From positions 62,001 to 126,000 of the forward strand of contig JBMHCT010000021.1 of assembly GCA_049889775.1 (NCBI GenBank): a stretch of 64,000 nucleotides of DNA. The letters are read 5' to 3'. The translations under genes were made by a program, and so were the position numbers. Below, in pieces: positions 1 through 8,882 of the stretch. The notes under the pieces are model-generated. The model made no database searches. It was given only the letters and a program-made list of their open reading frames with translations, and was not told the DNA's origin. Source of the stretch: Jejuia sp049889775 (GTDB lineage: Bacteria; Bacteroidota; Bacteroidia; Flavobacteriales; Flavobacteriaceae). Within the stretch, counting starts at the first letter, position 1; each line of letters starts with the position of its first letter.

Positions 1-536
1 GTAAATTCGAGGCTTGCGCCTTCTTCTAAAAAGATATTTTCAGGAGCAATTACATTATTACTTGAAGGAATAGGTTGCGATTTTCTATCCTTTGTTATCA
101 ATTGAAAATCTTCAATTAGCGCCACTCCATTTTTTGAAAAAATATCCCAAGTATTTTCAATTTTTAAAACCTCTGCCGAAAATTCAATACCATCAAAAGA
201 TTCAAAATCTATATGTTCCTCCCCTTCTTGTGCATAAAAAGCTATGACGTCTTCATCCTTAAAAATAGCTTGATTATGCCCTAAACTCTTAATAGTTTCT
301 ACCAACTGTAAATTAGGCAAATACGAAGCATTAATCATTATATTTTTTGGCAGTTCTACCATTGGGTATTTTTCAGAAAGGTAGTCTTCTGTAATTGTAG
401 TGGTAGTCGTCTTTAAATAACTTTCCCATTTTTCCCTTATAGTTAAAATACCTATACGAATATCGGCTACAGGTCTTGTGTAGGTAAAAGGCAGTAAATT
501 ATTGCGCGAAGGCCCGTCAAAGAGAATATAATTCAT
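1..536 (-). CDS. GlmU-family sugar nucleotidyltransferase, partial (C-terminal part outside window)
   Basis: The reading frame opens at the ATG at 534-536 and runs leftwards off the window. The visible 178 residues begin MNYILFDGPSRNNLLPFTYTRP, which resembles the N-terminus of the Bacteroidota GlmU-like family (putative UDP-GlcNAc pyrophosphorylase / acetyltransferase). That family starts with a short substrate loop of the type FDG..R..LLPFT.TRP and is expected to continue into a left-handed beta-helix. The visible end (IAPENIFLEEGASLEF) looks like the entry to that helix. It is probably cotranscribed with nothing on its left that I can see, and L31 lies upstream behind a terminator. The family name is recognition by motif; substrate is not proven. 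Confidence 0.7.
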   Translation of the reverse strand, partial: MNYILFDGPSRNNLLPFTYTRPVADIRIGILTIREKWESYLKTTTTTITEDYLSEKYPMVELPKNIMINASYLPNLQLVETIKSLGHNQAIFKDEDVIAFYAQEGEEHIDFESFDGIEFSAEVLKIENTWDIFSKNGVALIEDFQLITKDRKSQPIPSSNNVIAPENIFLEEGASLEF

Positions 537-540
537 AATT

Positions 541-568
541 AAGTTCTAAGTTTAAAGTTCTAAGTTTA
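541..568. repeat. 14-bp tandem repeat, two units
   Basis: The unit AAGTTCTAAGTTTA occurs twice back to back (541-554 and 555-568) and is followed by a third partial unit. It lies directly upstream of the GlmU-like start codon, between that gene and the L31 terminator. It could influence the leader of the GlmU-like gene or be simple slippage DNA. Confidence 0.8.
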
Positions 569-630
569 AAGTTGCTCACTCAAAACCTAAAATTATAAGC
601 AGCATTATCATTCCAATGGAGTAAAAATAA

Positions 631-659
631 AAAAGCCTCTCTACAGTAGAAAGGCTTTT
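631..659 (-). terminator. Rho-independent terminator after L31
   Basis: Inverted repeat AAAAGCCT (631-638) / AGGCTTTT (652-659) with an additional inner TCTAC/GTAGA pairing. On the minus strand it is followed by a T-rich run (A-rich on the plus strand at 622-634). It lies 20 bases past the L31 stop. Confidence 0.75.
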
Positions 660-678
660 CAAAAATATTTGAGTTAGT

Positions 679-930
679 TTACTTTTTAAACTTTGCGTAT
701 TTATTTTTGAATTTATCAATACGACCAGCAGTATCTACCAATTTAGACTTACCAGTATAGTATGGGTGCGATGTTCTTGAAATTTCCATTTTTACAAGTG
801 GGTATTCAACACCGTCAACTTCTAACGTTTCATTTGTCGCCGCAGTAGATTTTGTCAAAAACACATCATCATTAGACATATCTTTAAACGCTACTAATCT
901 ATAATTTTCTGGATGTATACCTTTTTTCAT
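679..930 (-). CDS. rpmE2: 50S ribosomal protein L31, type B
   Basis: An 83-residue protein of the large ribosomal subunit. It starts MKKGIHPENY and has the L31 core ISRTSHPYYTGKSKLVDTAGR near residues 49-69, then a basic tail. The zinc-binding cysteines of the C+ (type A) form are absent, so this is the C- type B paralog, the usual and often only L31 form in Flavobacteriaceae. Length matches the family. It is a single-gene unit with a promoter at 966-995 and a terminator at 631-659. Confidence 0.95.
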   Translation of the reverse strand: MKKGIHPENYRLVAFKDMSNDDVFLTKSTAATNETLEVDGVEYPLVKMEISRTSHPYYTGKSKLVDTAGRIDKFKNKYAKFKK

Positions 931-965
931 CGCCTTACGCTTTAAATCTTAATTTTTTAGAGGTG

Positions 966-995
966 CAAATTTAAGTAATTTTTGGTAATCTACAA
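966..995 (-). promoter_or_regulatory. Flavobacterial promoter for L31
   Basis: Read on the minus strand: TTG (993-995), 19-base spacer, TAAATTTG (966-973). This fits the Bacteroidota sigma-ABfr pattern TTG-N17-23-TAnnTTTG. The -7 box ends 36 bases before the L31 start codon. Confidence 0.7.
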
Positions 996-1021
996 TTAGT
1001 TTTTAATATTTTTTAATTTAG

Positions 1022-1050
1022 TTTGCAAATGTAACGTTTTGTTATATTTG
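1022..1050 (+). promoter_or_regulatory. Flavobacterial promoter for the DUF4199 / GT2 genes
   Basis: TTTG at 1022-1025, a 17-base spacer and TATATTTG at 1043-1050 match the Bacteroidota TTG/TAnnTTTG consensus. The start codon follows 37 bases later. It diverges from the L31 promoter. Confidence 0.7.
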
Positions 1051-1087
1051 TTAACTAATAGGCCATATAACCAAAAATTCAAAAAAT

Positions 1088-1600
1088 ATGGAAACCAATC
1101 AACAAACACCAGGCAAATTTTCTGTTAATTATGGGCTTATTTTAGGCATTATTATGATCGTTATTAGTGTAGTAATGTATGCTACAGGTATGATGCTTGA
1201 AGGAAAGCAATGGCCTATGTTTATTTACTACATTATTTTCCCTGTATTTGTAATATACACTATTAACAAGTACAAAAAACATAATGCGAATACACTTAAA
1301 CTTGGTGAGGCTTTAAAAGTCGGTGTCTCGGTAGCTGTAGTAAGTGCCGTTGTTTATGGATTGTATAATATCTTATTTAATTACTTAATAGATCCGGAAT
1401 TTATCGATAAGATGATGGATGTAACTCGAGAAAAGTTATACGAGAATGAAAAAATGACAGAAGAAATGATTGATAAGAGTATGGAAATGGCTAGAAAATT
1501 TTCTCACCCACTTATTGGTAGTGCAATGTGGATTGGATTAAGTGCATTATTTGGGCTTATTTACTCACTTATCGGTGGATTAGTAATGAAAAATGAATAA
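1088..1600 (+). CDS. DUF4199 domain-containing membrane protein
   Basis: A 170-residue inner-membrane protein. Hydrophobic segments lie at about 13-36, 43-60, 75-98 and 144-166. Between the third and fourth is a charged, Met/Glu/Lys-rich loop (about 105-140) that is probably exposed. This layout and the N-terminal glycine-rich segment (NYGLILGIIMI) are typical of the DUF4199 family, common in Bacteroidota and of unknown function. It lies 6 bases before the glycosyltransferase gene, so the two are probably cotranscribed. Pairing with a GT2 gene suggests an envelope role but does not show one. Confidence 0.85.
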   Translation: METNQQTPGKFSVNYGLILGIIMIVISVVMYATGMMLEGKQWPMFIYYIIFPVFVIYTINKYKKHNANTLKLGEALKVGVSVAVVSAVVYGLYNILFNYLIDPEFIDKMMDVTREKLYENEKMTEEMIDKSMEMARKFSHPLIGSAMWIGLSALFGLIYSLIGGLVMKNE

Positions 1601-1606
1601 CTATCA

Positions 1607-2551
1607 ATGAACATATCTGTAGTTATCCCACTACTTAACGAAGAAGAATCTTTAATAGAATTACATGATTGGATTGCAAAAGTTATGCAGTCCAATCATT
1701 TTTCTTATGAAATCATTTTTATTGATGATGGCAGTACAGATAACTCTTGGAATGTGATTAAAGCCATATCGAAAGAAAATAATAACGTAAAAGGCATACA
1801 GTTTTTAAGAAATTTTGGAAAATCTCAGGCACTTCATGCTGGTTTTGAAAAAGCACAAGGTGATATTGTAATTACAATGGATGCCGATTTGCAAGACAAC
1901 CCAGATGAAATTCCTGAACTCTTCAGCATGATAACCACAGAAGGCTATGATTTGGTTTCTGGCTGGAAAAAAAAGCGGTATGATTCCGTAATTACAAAAA
2001 ATATACCTTCAAAACTCTTTAATTGGGCAGCAAAAAAAACATCAGGTGTAAAGCTTCATGATTTTAATTGCGGACTAAAATCTTACCGTAAAGCAGTTAT
2101 AAAAAATATTGATGTTAATGGCGAAATGCATCGGTACATTCCGGTTCTGGCTAAAAACGCAGGTTTTAGTAATATTGGAGAAAAAGTTGTGAAACACCAA
2201 GCTAGAAAATACGGTGAAACCAAATTTGGGATAGACCGATTTATTAATGGTTTTTTAGATTTGATAACAATATGGTTTCTTTCACGCTTTGGCAGGAGAC
2301 CCATGCATCTGTTCGGCGCTTTAGGCGTTTTAATGTTCATCATTGGTTTTGGTTTTGCTTTTTATTTAGGTGTTGATAAACTCTTTATAAATCCGACTGG
2401 AAGATTAATTACTGAGCGACCACAATTTTTTATCGCTCTTGCTACCATGATTATTGGTACACAGTTTTTTGTTGCCGGATTTTTGGGTGAGATTATTCTA
2501 AGAAATCGGCCTGATAAAAAACGATATTTGGTAAAAGACACTATTGCCTAA
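1607..2551 (+). CDS. Family 2 glycosyltransferase, membrane-anchored (DPM1/ArnC-like)
   Basis: A 314-residue protein. The N-terminal GT-A domain (about 1-225) begins ISVVIPLLNEEESL and has a nucleotide-binding DDGSTDNSW stretch near 40-49 and the metal-binding DADLQDNPDE near 92-101. Two C-terminal transmembrane helices follow (about 233-256 and 272-296). This is the architecture of dolichyl/undecaprenyl-phosphate sugar transferases of the GtrB/ArnC type. It probably charges a lipid carrier with a sugar at the cytoplasmic face. The sugar cannot be read from sequence. It is cotranscribed with the DUF4199 gene. Confidence 0.88.
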   Translation: MNISVVIPLLNEEESLIELHDWIAKVMQSNHFSYEIIFIDDGSTDNSWNVIKAISKENNNVKGIQFLRNFGKSQALHAGFEKAQGDIVITMDADLQDNPDEIPELFSMITTEGYDLVSGWKKKRYDSVITKNIPSKLFNWAAKKTSGVKLHDFNCGLKSYRKAVIKNIDVNGEMHRYIPVLAKNAGFSNIGEKVVKHQARKYGETKFGIDRFINGFLDLITIWFLSRFGRRPMHLFGALGVLMFIIGFGFAFYLGVDKLFINPTGRLITERPQFFIALATMIIGTQFFVAGFLGEIILRNRPDKKRYLVKDTIA

Positions 2552-2650
2552 ACTCTTTGTATAGTAATTCGTTGACTTCAGCTAAAAAGTTTGCGCTATA
2601 ATTTAATTTTAAAATAATTTGCACCAGCAATAAAACAACGGCGAAATCCT

Positions 2651-2658
2651 TACTTTTG
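2651..2658 (+). promoter_or_regulatory. -7 box (TACTTTTG) for the phosphoglucomutase / ABC pair
   Basis: TACTTTTG matches TAnnTTTG exactly and lies 19 bases before the start codon at 2678. The nearest upstream TTTG (2618-2621) is about 29 bases away, longer than usual, so the -33 element is uncertain. Confidence 0.5.
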
Positions 2659-2677
2659 TCGTATTAAATTCAATAAA

Positions 2678-4408
2678 ATGATACATATAGATCCTGCGAT
2701 TTTAGAACGTATTAACGCTTGGTTAACTCCTACTTTTGATGCCGAAACACAACAAACCATAAAAGATAGTATTGCAAACAATCCAGAAGATATTCAGGAA
2801 AGTTTTTATAAAGATTTAGAGTTTGGCACTGGTGGCATGCGTGGGGTTATGGGTGTTGGCACCAACAGAATTAATAAATATACACTTGGCAAAAGTACGC
2901 AAGGGCTTTCTCAATATTTAAAAGATCAATTTCCTAATGAAACGCCAAAGGCTGTTATTGCTTACGATTGTAGATATAACAGTAAAACATTGGCCAAAGT
3001 TGTTGCAGATGTCTTTTCTGCAAACGGCATTCAAGTGTATCTATTTGAAGATTTAAGACCTACACCAGAATTATCTTTTGCTGTTAGACACCTAAACTGT
3101 AATTGTGGTATTGTGTTAACAGCTTCTCACAACCCACCTGAGTATAATGGATATAAGGTATACTGGCAGGATGGCGGACAATTAGTGCCTCCGCATGACG
3201 CTGCTTTGATAAATGTGATTAATAATGTAGCATACACCGATATAAAATTTGAAGCAAATGAGGAATTGATTACTTCTATTGCCAAAGATGTGGATGATGT
3301 ATTTATTGATGCTTCGGTTGAAAATGGCTCTGTTGGAGCAACCCAAGAAGCCAAAGATGATTTAAAAATTGTATTTACATCGCTTCATGGCACTTCAATT
3401 ACTGCAGTACCTGAAACGTTAAAACGTGCTGGTTATAAAAATGTTCATATCGTTGAAGAACAACGGGAACCAGATGGTGGATTTCCAACTGTAAAATCAC
3501 CCAATCCTGAAGAACCTGCGGCTTTAAAAATGGCTCTTGAATTGGCTGATGAAGTTGGTGCTGACATTGTTATTGGTACAGATCCTGATTGTGATAGATT
3601 AGGTGTTGCTGTAAGAAATACAAGTGGTGAACTTCAATTGCTTAATGGAAATCAAACCATGGTGATGATGGTTGATTTTCTTTTGAAAAAATGGAAATCT
3701 GAAGATAAAATAAAAGGAAAAGAATTTATCGCCACAACTATTGTATCTACACCAATGCTTAACAAACTTGCAGAAGCTTATAACGTGGATAACAAAATAG
3801 TGTTAACTGGCTTTAAATGGATTGCAAAACTTATCAAAGACTTCCCTGAGTTAGATTTTATTGGTGGTGGTGAAGAGAGTTTCGGTTTTATGGTAGGCGA
3901 TTTTGTTCGTGATAAAGATGCTGTAACTTCCACCCTTTTAGCATGTGAAATTGCAGCAATTACCAAAGCGAATGGCAGTTCTTTCTTTGAAGAATTAATA
4001 AAATTGTATTTAGAACACGGATGCTACAAAGAAAAGTTAGTATCCCTTACTAAAAAAGGTATTGAAGGTGCACAAGAAATTAAGCAAATGATGATTGATG
4101 CGCGCCAAAATCCACTAACCGTAGTTAATGGCAGTAAAGTAGTTAAAATTGAAGATTACGAATCGGCTACATCTAAGAATTTAATTACTGGAGAGGAAAC
4201 CGCTTTAGATATTCCAAAATCCAACGTCATCATCTATTATACCGAAGATGGGAGTCAAGTAGCATTAAGACCGAGTGGTACAGAGCCTAAGATTAAATTT
4301 TATGTTAGTGTAAATGCTAGATTAGATGATGCTTCAAATTTTGGAACTTTAGAAGCGGAGTTAGATTCTAAAACAGAAACGATCTTGAAGGCCATGAACC
4401 TTATCTAA
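2678..4408 (+). CDS. Phosphoglucomutase / phosphomannomutase (alpha-D-phosphohexomutase)
   Basis: A 576-residue cytoplasmic enzyme that interconverts hexose 1- and 6-phosphates. Visible family landmarks are the catalytic phosphoserine loop TASHNP (Ser about 150), the Mg-binding DPDCDRLG (about 305-312), the sugar-binding GGEESFG (about 396-402) and the C-terminal phosphate-binding RPSGTEPKIKFY. Length matches PgcA-type enzymes of Gram-positives and Bacteroidota. It supplies precursors for nucleotide sugars or glycogen. The stop codon abuts the ATG of the ABC exporter with no gap, implying translational coupling. Confidence 0.93.
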   Translation: MIHIDPAILERINAWLTPTFDAETQQTIKDSIANNPEDIQESFYKDLEFGTGGMRGVMGVGTNRINKYTLGKSTQGLSQYLKDQFPNETPKAVIAYDCRYNSKTLAKVVADVFSANGIQVYLFEDLRPTPELSFAVRHLNCNCGIVLTASHNPPEYNGYKVYWQDGGQLVPPHDAALINVINNVAYTDIKFEANEELITSIAKDVDDVFIDASVENGSVGATQEAKDDLKIVFTSLHGTSITAVPETLKRAGYKNVHIVEEQREPDGGFPTVKSPNPEEPAALKMALELADEVGADIVIGTDPDCDRLGVAVRNTSGELQLLNGNQTMVMMVDFLLKKWKSEDKIKGKEFIATTIVSTPMLNKLAEAYNVDNKIVLTGFKWIAKLIKDFPELDFIGGGEESFGFMVGDFVRDKDAVTSTLLACEIAAITKANGSSFFEELIKLYLEHGCYKEKLVSLTKKGIEGAQEIKQMMIDARQNPLTVVNGSKVVKIEDYESATSKNLITGEETALDIPKSNVIIYYTEDGSQVALRPSGTEPKIKFYVSVNARLDDASNFGTLEAELDSKTETILKAMNLI

Positions 4409-6244
4409 ATGAGTCATTTCAAAAATATTTTAAGCTACGCAAAACCATATAAGCGTTTTGCCATTGGACACATTATTTCTAATGTGTTTTTTGCTTTATT
4501 TGGTACATTATCATTTATCTCATTAAGCCCTATGCTTAAAGTGATTTTTAATGTTGAAGAGGTTATTCCTAAAACAAAACCAACCTATCAAGGCTTAAGT
4601 AAAATAGATGAATTTCTAGGAAATTATCTTAATTACGAAATGCATCAATTTACAGGCGGCGATAAGAGTAAAGCATTAATGTTTACCATCGGCCTAATTG
4701 TAATAATGTTCCTATTAAAAAATCTTTCAGGGTATCTTGCGAATTATTTTTTGGTGTTTTTGCGAAATGGTGTTATTCGTGATATTAGAAATAAGGTGTA
4801 TAAAAAAACCATGGAACTACCATTGTCATTCTTTTCAGAACAAAGAAAAGGCGATATTTTGGCGAGGGTAACGGGCGACGTACAAGATTTACAATACTCG
4901 TTTCTCTCAGTCCTAGAGCTAATTGTGCGTGAACCGTTGACCATTATATTCACCATTATAGCAATGATATATATAAGTCCGCAACTTACACTTTTTGTAT
5001 TCATTTTTATTCCCATTATGGGATTTGTGATATCTAGAATTGGCAAAAGTTTAAAACGTAAATCAGACCGTGTTCAAAAAGAACAAGGCATGTTTTTATC
5101 GACATTAGAAGAAACATTAACTGGCTTAAGGATTATTAAAGGGTTTAGTGCTGAAGATAAATTTAATTCAACCTTTAAAGAGTCTACCAATAGGTTTTAT
5201 AACTTTTCAAATAAATTATTAAATCGTCAAAACCTAGCGTCTCCTGCAAGCGAGTTTCTAGGTATTTGTATGATTTCGGTGATATTATGGTACGGTGGTA
5301 ATTTGGTGTTGAACAACGATAGTAATTTGGCGCTTGATGGCAGTCAGTTTTTGATTTACATGGGGCTCGCTTATAATATACTTACACCGGCAAAAGCTAT
5401 TTCACGAGGATTATACAATATTAAAAAAGGAGGTGCTGCTGCAGAACGTATTCAAGAAATTATTGATATGCCGAATCCTCTCAAGGATAAAACAGATGCT
5501 ATTGTAAAAGAAGGTTTCAGTTCTCAAATAGAATTTAAAAATATCTGGTTTAAGTATCAAGATGAATACGTGCTAAAAGATTTTAGCTTAACCATCCCAA
5601 AAGGTAAAACTGTTGCTTTGGTAGGACAATCTGGAAGCGGAAAATCTACAATTGCAAATCTTATTACTCGATTTTATGATGTTAATAAAGGGGAAATTCT
5701 TTTAGATGATATAAATATTAAAGATTTAACAACAAATTCATTAAGACAACATTTGGGTATAGTAACCCAAGATGCCATTCTATTTAATGAAAGCATTAAA
5801 AACAACTTAAAACTAGGAAATGAAAATGCCACAGACGAAGAAGTTATTGAAGCTTTAAAAGTGGCTAACGCCTGGGAGTTTGTAAAAGACCTTGATGGTG
5901 TTTTAGATTTCAACATTGGTGATGCTGGAATTAAAGTCTCAGGTGGACAAAAACAAAGACTTAGTATTGCGAGAGCCGTCTTAAAAAGCCCACCAATAAT
6001 GGTATTAGACGAAGCTACTTCCGCACTTGATACAGAAAGCGAGCGATTAGTGCAAGTTGCCCTAGAAAACATGATGAAAAACAGAACATCCATTGTCATT
6101 GCCCATAGGCTATCAACTATTCAAAATGCCGATGAAATAGTTGTCTTAAGTAAGGGGGAAATCGTGGAAAAAGGGAAACACAAAGACCTGATGGCTAAAA
6201 AAGGTGCCTATCAAAAACTTGTGGAGATGCAAAGTTTTGAATAA
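4409..6244 (+). CDS. ABC exporter, fused permease and ATPase (MsbA-like)
   Basis: A 611-residue half-transporter that acts as a homodimer. The N-terminal six-helix membrane domain (about 15-345) is followed by an ATPase domain with Walker A GQSGSGKST (about 407-415), Q-loop, signature SGGQKQR (about 511-517), Walker B IMVLDEATS (about 530-538) and H-loop IAHRLS. The type resembles MsbA and multidrug/lipid flippases. It is about 30 residues longer than E. coli MsbA owing to an extracytoplasmic loop around residues 55-85. It directly follows the hexomutase gene. Lipid A flipping is plausible but not shown. Confidence 0.88.
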   Translation: MSHFKNILSYAKPYKRFAIGHIISNVFFALFGTLSFISLSPMLKVIFNVEEVIPKTKPTYQGLSKIDEFLGNYLNYEMHQFTGGDKSKALMFTIGLIVIMFLLKNLSGYLANYFLVFLRNGVIRDIRNKVYKKTMELPLSFFSEQRKGDILARVTGDVQDLQYSFLSVLELIVREPLTIIFTIIAMIYISPQLTLFVFIFIPIMGFVISRIGKSLKRKSDRVQKEQGMFLSTLEETLTGLRIIKGFSAEDKFNSTFKESTNRFYNFSNKLLNRQNLASPASEFLGICMISVILWYGGNLVLNNDSNLALDGSQFLIYMGLAYNILTPAKAISRGLYNIKKGGAAAERIQEIIDMPNPLKDKTDAIVKEGFSSQIEFKNIWFKYQDEYVLKDFSLTIPKGKTVALVGQSGSGKSTIANLITRFYDVNKGEILLDDINIKDLTTNSLRQHLGIVTQDAILFNESIKNNLKLGNENATDEEVIEALKVANAWEFVKDLDGVLDFNIGDAGIKVSGGQKQRLSIARAVLKSPPIMVLDEATSALDTESERLVQVALENMMKNRTSIVIAHRLSTIQNADEIVVLSKGEIVEKGKHKDLMAKKGAYQKLVEMQSFE

Positions 6245-6275
6245 ATCTTCTGAAAACATTTTGGTATAAAAAGAA

Positions 6276-6310
6276 AAAAGGATAGTGATTTGGGCAACTA
6301 TCCTTTCTTT
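6276..6310 (+). terminator. Terminator after the ABC exporter
   Basis: Inverted repeat AAAGGATAGT (6277-6286) / ACTATCCTTT (6297-6306) with a 10-base loop, followed by a modest T-rich run, 33 bases after the stop codon. Confidence 0.65.
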
Positions 6311-6450
6311 GTTCATGCTAGACTTGGGGACGACTAACATTTATAAGTAGGTTTCTGATACAAACATATGCCAAATCTTGATACAAACCAAGAAAAAAAT
6401 GTTTTTTATCGTATTTTTTTGTATTTCGTCGATTAATAGTAGTTATATTA

Positions 6451-7692
6451 TCAAATAGAAGGGTCTCCCATATGACCTATAAAACAGATAGCCCCAGTAT
6501 ATTTTTCTTTGATTAAGTATAAAAAAGGTCGGCTACCTCTAAATCTAGGGCGAGCAGATGTAACACCTGAACCTATTATTGCAGCTGCAGCTTCTGTCCC
6601 TTCTTCATTTACTTCAATAAATGTTTTTTGACGAATTTTAGATATAGAAATACTGCTATTAATATTGCTAAAATCTGCTTCAGAACCAAAAATAGAAAGT
6701 CCTAAAGATTCCAAAGCTATTTTTAAATCAATATCATATTCTGTTCTAAATCTAGGTAAATAGACCTCCAAATCCTCGTATATTGCCCCCTCTTCTTCAA
6801 TTTGCGCAAGAAAGTCTACACTCAAATTATTAATAATATCAGAAGTGATATAGTTTCCATTAGGCATTAGTAAAACCATTTCAAATCGTTCTTCTTCATA
6901 AGGCAATATGATAGAACTAAACTGATCATTACTAAACCAATGAATATCCTCTTTCATTTTCATCATCATTACCTTTTTCGTGTCACCATCATAAGGAAAA
7001 AAAGAAGCTTCACGGGTTAAATTACTATTAAATGTGTACTTCCATACAGATTTAAAATAAATTGCATTAAGTAAAGCCATTACAGTATTTACACTTAATC
7101 CGTCTGCTATGTCATCAATCTTCCCGTTTGTGTTTTCGCTTGCCCAACTATTTATTTTGTCCTTAGCAATTTGAGATCCAAAATTTACATTCTCAACTGT
7201 ACTATTATAAAATATTCTATTAACATCCAGAAAATCATCTTGAACTGGGAAGCCTTCCTGTACCCAAATTGAGTTGGCTAGATTAAAAGAAGTCCCATCA
7301 CTTTTAGTCGTCAATGTATCTATTAACAACTTATTATAAATATTCATATCTAAAGTTGAAGTACCATTACCTATAACATCCTCAAAAGTAGTTTTCGTCT
7401 CGCCAGCAGCACCATTACTCAGCATTCCTAAACCCATTGAGACGCTTAAAGGAGAAATCATGTAGTTCACTTTTGCTTCATCTTGAGCTACGGCTCTGAA
7501 AAGATCGAAAGCAAAATTATTATTATCGGTAACAAAAGCTTGAGCTTCTGGTGTTTTAAGATTTGTATCTATAATCAGCTCATCCAATTCATTTGAATCT
7601 GATGAATCTGATGGAAGTTCTACAGGCTCAATTGCATTGCAAGAAAACACAAATATGCCAATACCTAGTAAGCAAAGTTTAGTAAAGTTCAT
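6451..7692 (-). CDS. Serpin-family protease inhibitor, lipoprotein
   Basis: A 413-residue serpin fold protein. A lipoprotein signal with lipobox FSC (Cys18) is followed by an acidic Ser/Asp linker, so it is probably anchored at the cell surface or periplasm. The shutter region (ISPLSVSMGLGMLSNGA), NAIYFKSVWKYTF and the C-terminal RPFLYLI are all present. The reactive-loop hinge reads EEGTEAAAA, the small-residue pattern of inhibitory serpins. Counting 15 residues from the hinge Gly (P15) puts P1 near Ser, around VTSARPR, so a serine- or cysteine-protease target is possible. It is a monocistronic gene, divergent from an ECF sigma gene. Serpins are scattered in bacteria, so transfer is possible. 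Confidence 0.92.
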   Translation of the reverse strand: MNFTKLCLLGIGIFVFSCNAIEPVELPSDSSDSNELDELIIDTNLKTPEAQAFVTDNNNFAFDLFRAVAQDEAKVNYMISPLSVSMGLGMLSNGAAGETKTTFEDVIGNGTSTLDMNIYNKLLIDTLTTKSDGTSFNLANSIWVQEGFPVQDDFLDVNRIFYNSTVENVNFGSQIAKDKINSWASENTNGKIDDIADGLSVNTVMALLNAIYFKSVWKYTFNSNLTREASFFPYDGDTKKVMMMKMKEDIHWFSNDQFSSIILPYEEERFEMVLLMPNGNYITSDIINNLSVDFLAQIEEEGAIYEDLEVYLPRFRTEYDIDLKIALESLGLSIFGSEADFSNINSSISISKIRQKTFIEVNEEGTEAAAAIIGSGVTSARPRFRGSRPFLYLIKEKYTGAICFIGHMGDPSI

Positions 7693-7797
7693 TTTAAATA
7701 ATTTTACATAAATATACGAAAATTAATACGTTTTATTTTGTACAAGTAGGTATTAAACCTTTTAGTATTTTTAAAGTCCAATAGAAAACGTCATTTT

Positions 7798-8340
7798 TTG
7801 ACCGACGAAGCGCAATTAGTAAAACAATTACAGTCTCCAAATCAAAGAGAAAAAGCCTTTAGAGAATTGATTACACTCTACAAGGAGCGTTTGTATTGGC
7901 ATATTCGCAATATTGTAAAGTCACATGATGATGCTGATGATGCGCTTCAAAATACATTTATTAAAGTTTACAAAAACATTCATAACTTTAAGGGAGATAG
8001 CAAATTATTTTCATGGATGTATCGTATTGCCACTAATGAATCCATTACACTTTTAAATAAGAATGCAAAACGCCTGCAAATTACTAGTGAAGAAGTACAA
8101 CATTTGGCTATAAACAACTTAACTTCCGATGTGTATTTTGAAGGTGAAGCGATTCAACTTAAATTGCAAAAAGCAATTGCAACATTACCAGAAAAACAAC
8201 AATTGGTGTTTAACATGAAATACTTTGAAGAACTAAAGTATAAAGATATCTCAGAAATTTTAGAGACTAGTGAAGGTGCTCTTAAAGCATCATACCATAT
8301 TGCTGTGAAAAAAATTGAGGCCTATTTAATTGATAATTAA
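7798..8340 (+). CDS. ECF RNA polymerase sigma factor (module 1)
   Basis: A 180-residue sigma-70-family factor with region 2 (ADDALQNTFIKVYKNIHNFKGDSKLFSWMYRIATNE, about 45-82) and region 4 (LPEKQQLVFNMKYFEELKYKDISEILETSEGALKAS). The start is TTG at 7798: the frame has no ATG that would keep region 2 whole, and TTG is usual for this family in Flavobacteria. It leads a three-gene unit with an anti-sigma-like membrane protein and a CpxP-like secreted protein. Its promoter lacks the CAAGTTT/GCATC motif of the other ECF circuit in this window, so the two factors probably read different promoters. Confidence 0.93.
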   Translation: MTDEAQLVKQLQSPNQREKAFRELITLYKERLYWHIRNIVKSHDDADDALQNTFIKVYKNIHNFKGDSKLFSWMYRIATNESITLLNKNAKRLQITSEEVQHLAINNLTSDVYFEGEAIQLKLQKAIATLPEKQQLVFNMKYFEELKYKDISEILETSEGALKASYHIAVKKIEAYLIDN

Positions 8341-8373
8341 ACCTTTTTGAAAAGTTAGAGTCAAAATAAAGAC

Positions 8374-8880
8374 ATGAAAAATAAAAAGTTACATAGCATA
8401 AAAACTACCGGGTTTAAAACACCTAAAGGATATTTTGACAGTTTTGACGAACAACTTCTTCAAAAAATGAATATCGAAAGCAAATTGAATAAAACAATTT
8501 CAAGTGGTTTTAAAACGCCTGAAAATTATTTTGAAGGACTTGAAGAACGACTAATCAAGCAAGTATCCGAAGAAAAAAGCGCCAAAGTTATTTCTTTGTT
8601 TAGTAGAAAGAGTTTGGTCTACGCCTCTAGTATTGCGGCGACTGTTTTACTCCTTATCAGTTTATCGGTATTTAATAATACACCTGAATTTGATGATTTA
8701 GAAACGCAAACCGTTGAAAATTATATTATTGATGAAAACTTTAGTTCTTATGAAATTGCTGCCTTAATTGACCAAGAGGATTTGAATGAAACTAATTTTG
8801 TAAATCATAATTTTGATGAAGAAGTCATTGCAGACTATTTATTAGAACATGCAGATATTGAATCCCTAATGATAGAATAA
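8374..8880 (+). CDS. Putative anti-sigma factor, single-pass membrane protein (module 1)
   Basis: A 168-residue protein with no domain I can name with certainty. Its cytoplasmic N-terminal half carries two copies of a motif: GFKTPKGYFDSFDEQLLQKM (about 13-32) and GFKTPENYFEGLEERLIKQV (about 45-64). One transmembrane helix (about 83-102) and an acidic extracytoplasmic tail follow. The gene starts 34 bases after the sigma stop. Position, topology and size match anti-sigma factors of small Bacteroidota ECF operons. The duplicated GFKTPxxYF motif may be the sigma-binding element. Confidence 0.75.
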   Translation: MKNKKLHSIKTTGFKTPKGYFDSFDEQLLQKMNIESKLNKTISSGFKTPENYFEGLEERLIKQVSEEKSAKVISLFSRKSLVYASSIAATVLLLISLSVFNNTPEFDDLETQTVENYIIDENFSSYEIAALIDQEDLNETNFVNHNFDEEVIADYLLEHADIESLMIE

Positions 8881-8882
8881 TT

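Noticed and set aside
541..568. Two-unit repeat as a CRISPR remnant
   Set aside because: Units are 14 bases, directly adjacent with no spacers, and no cas genes are in the window.
2083..2343. Minus-strand open frames lying over real genes (this one within the GT2 gene, and many like it)
   Set aside because: They are shadows of conserved plus-strand coding sequence, with no family features or promoters of their own.
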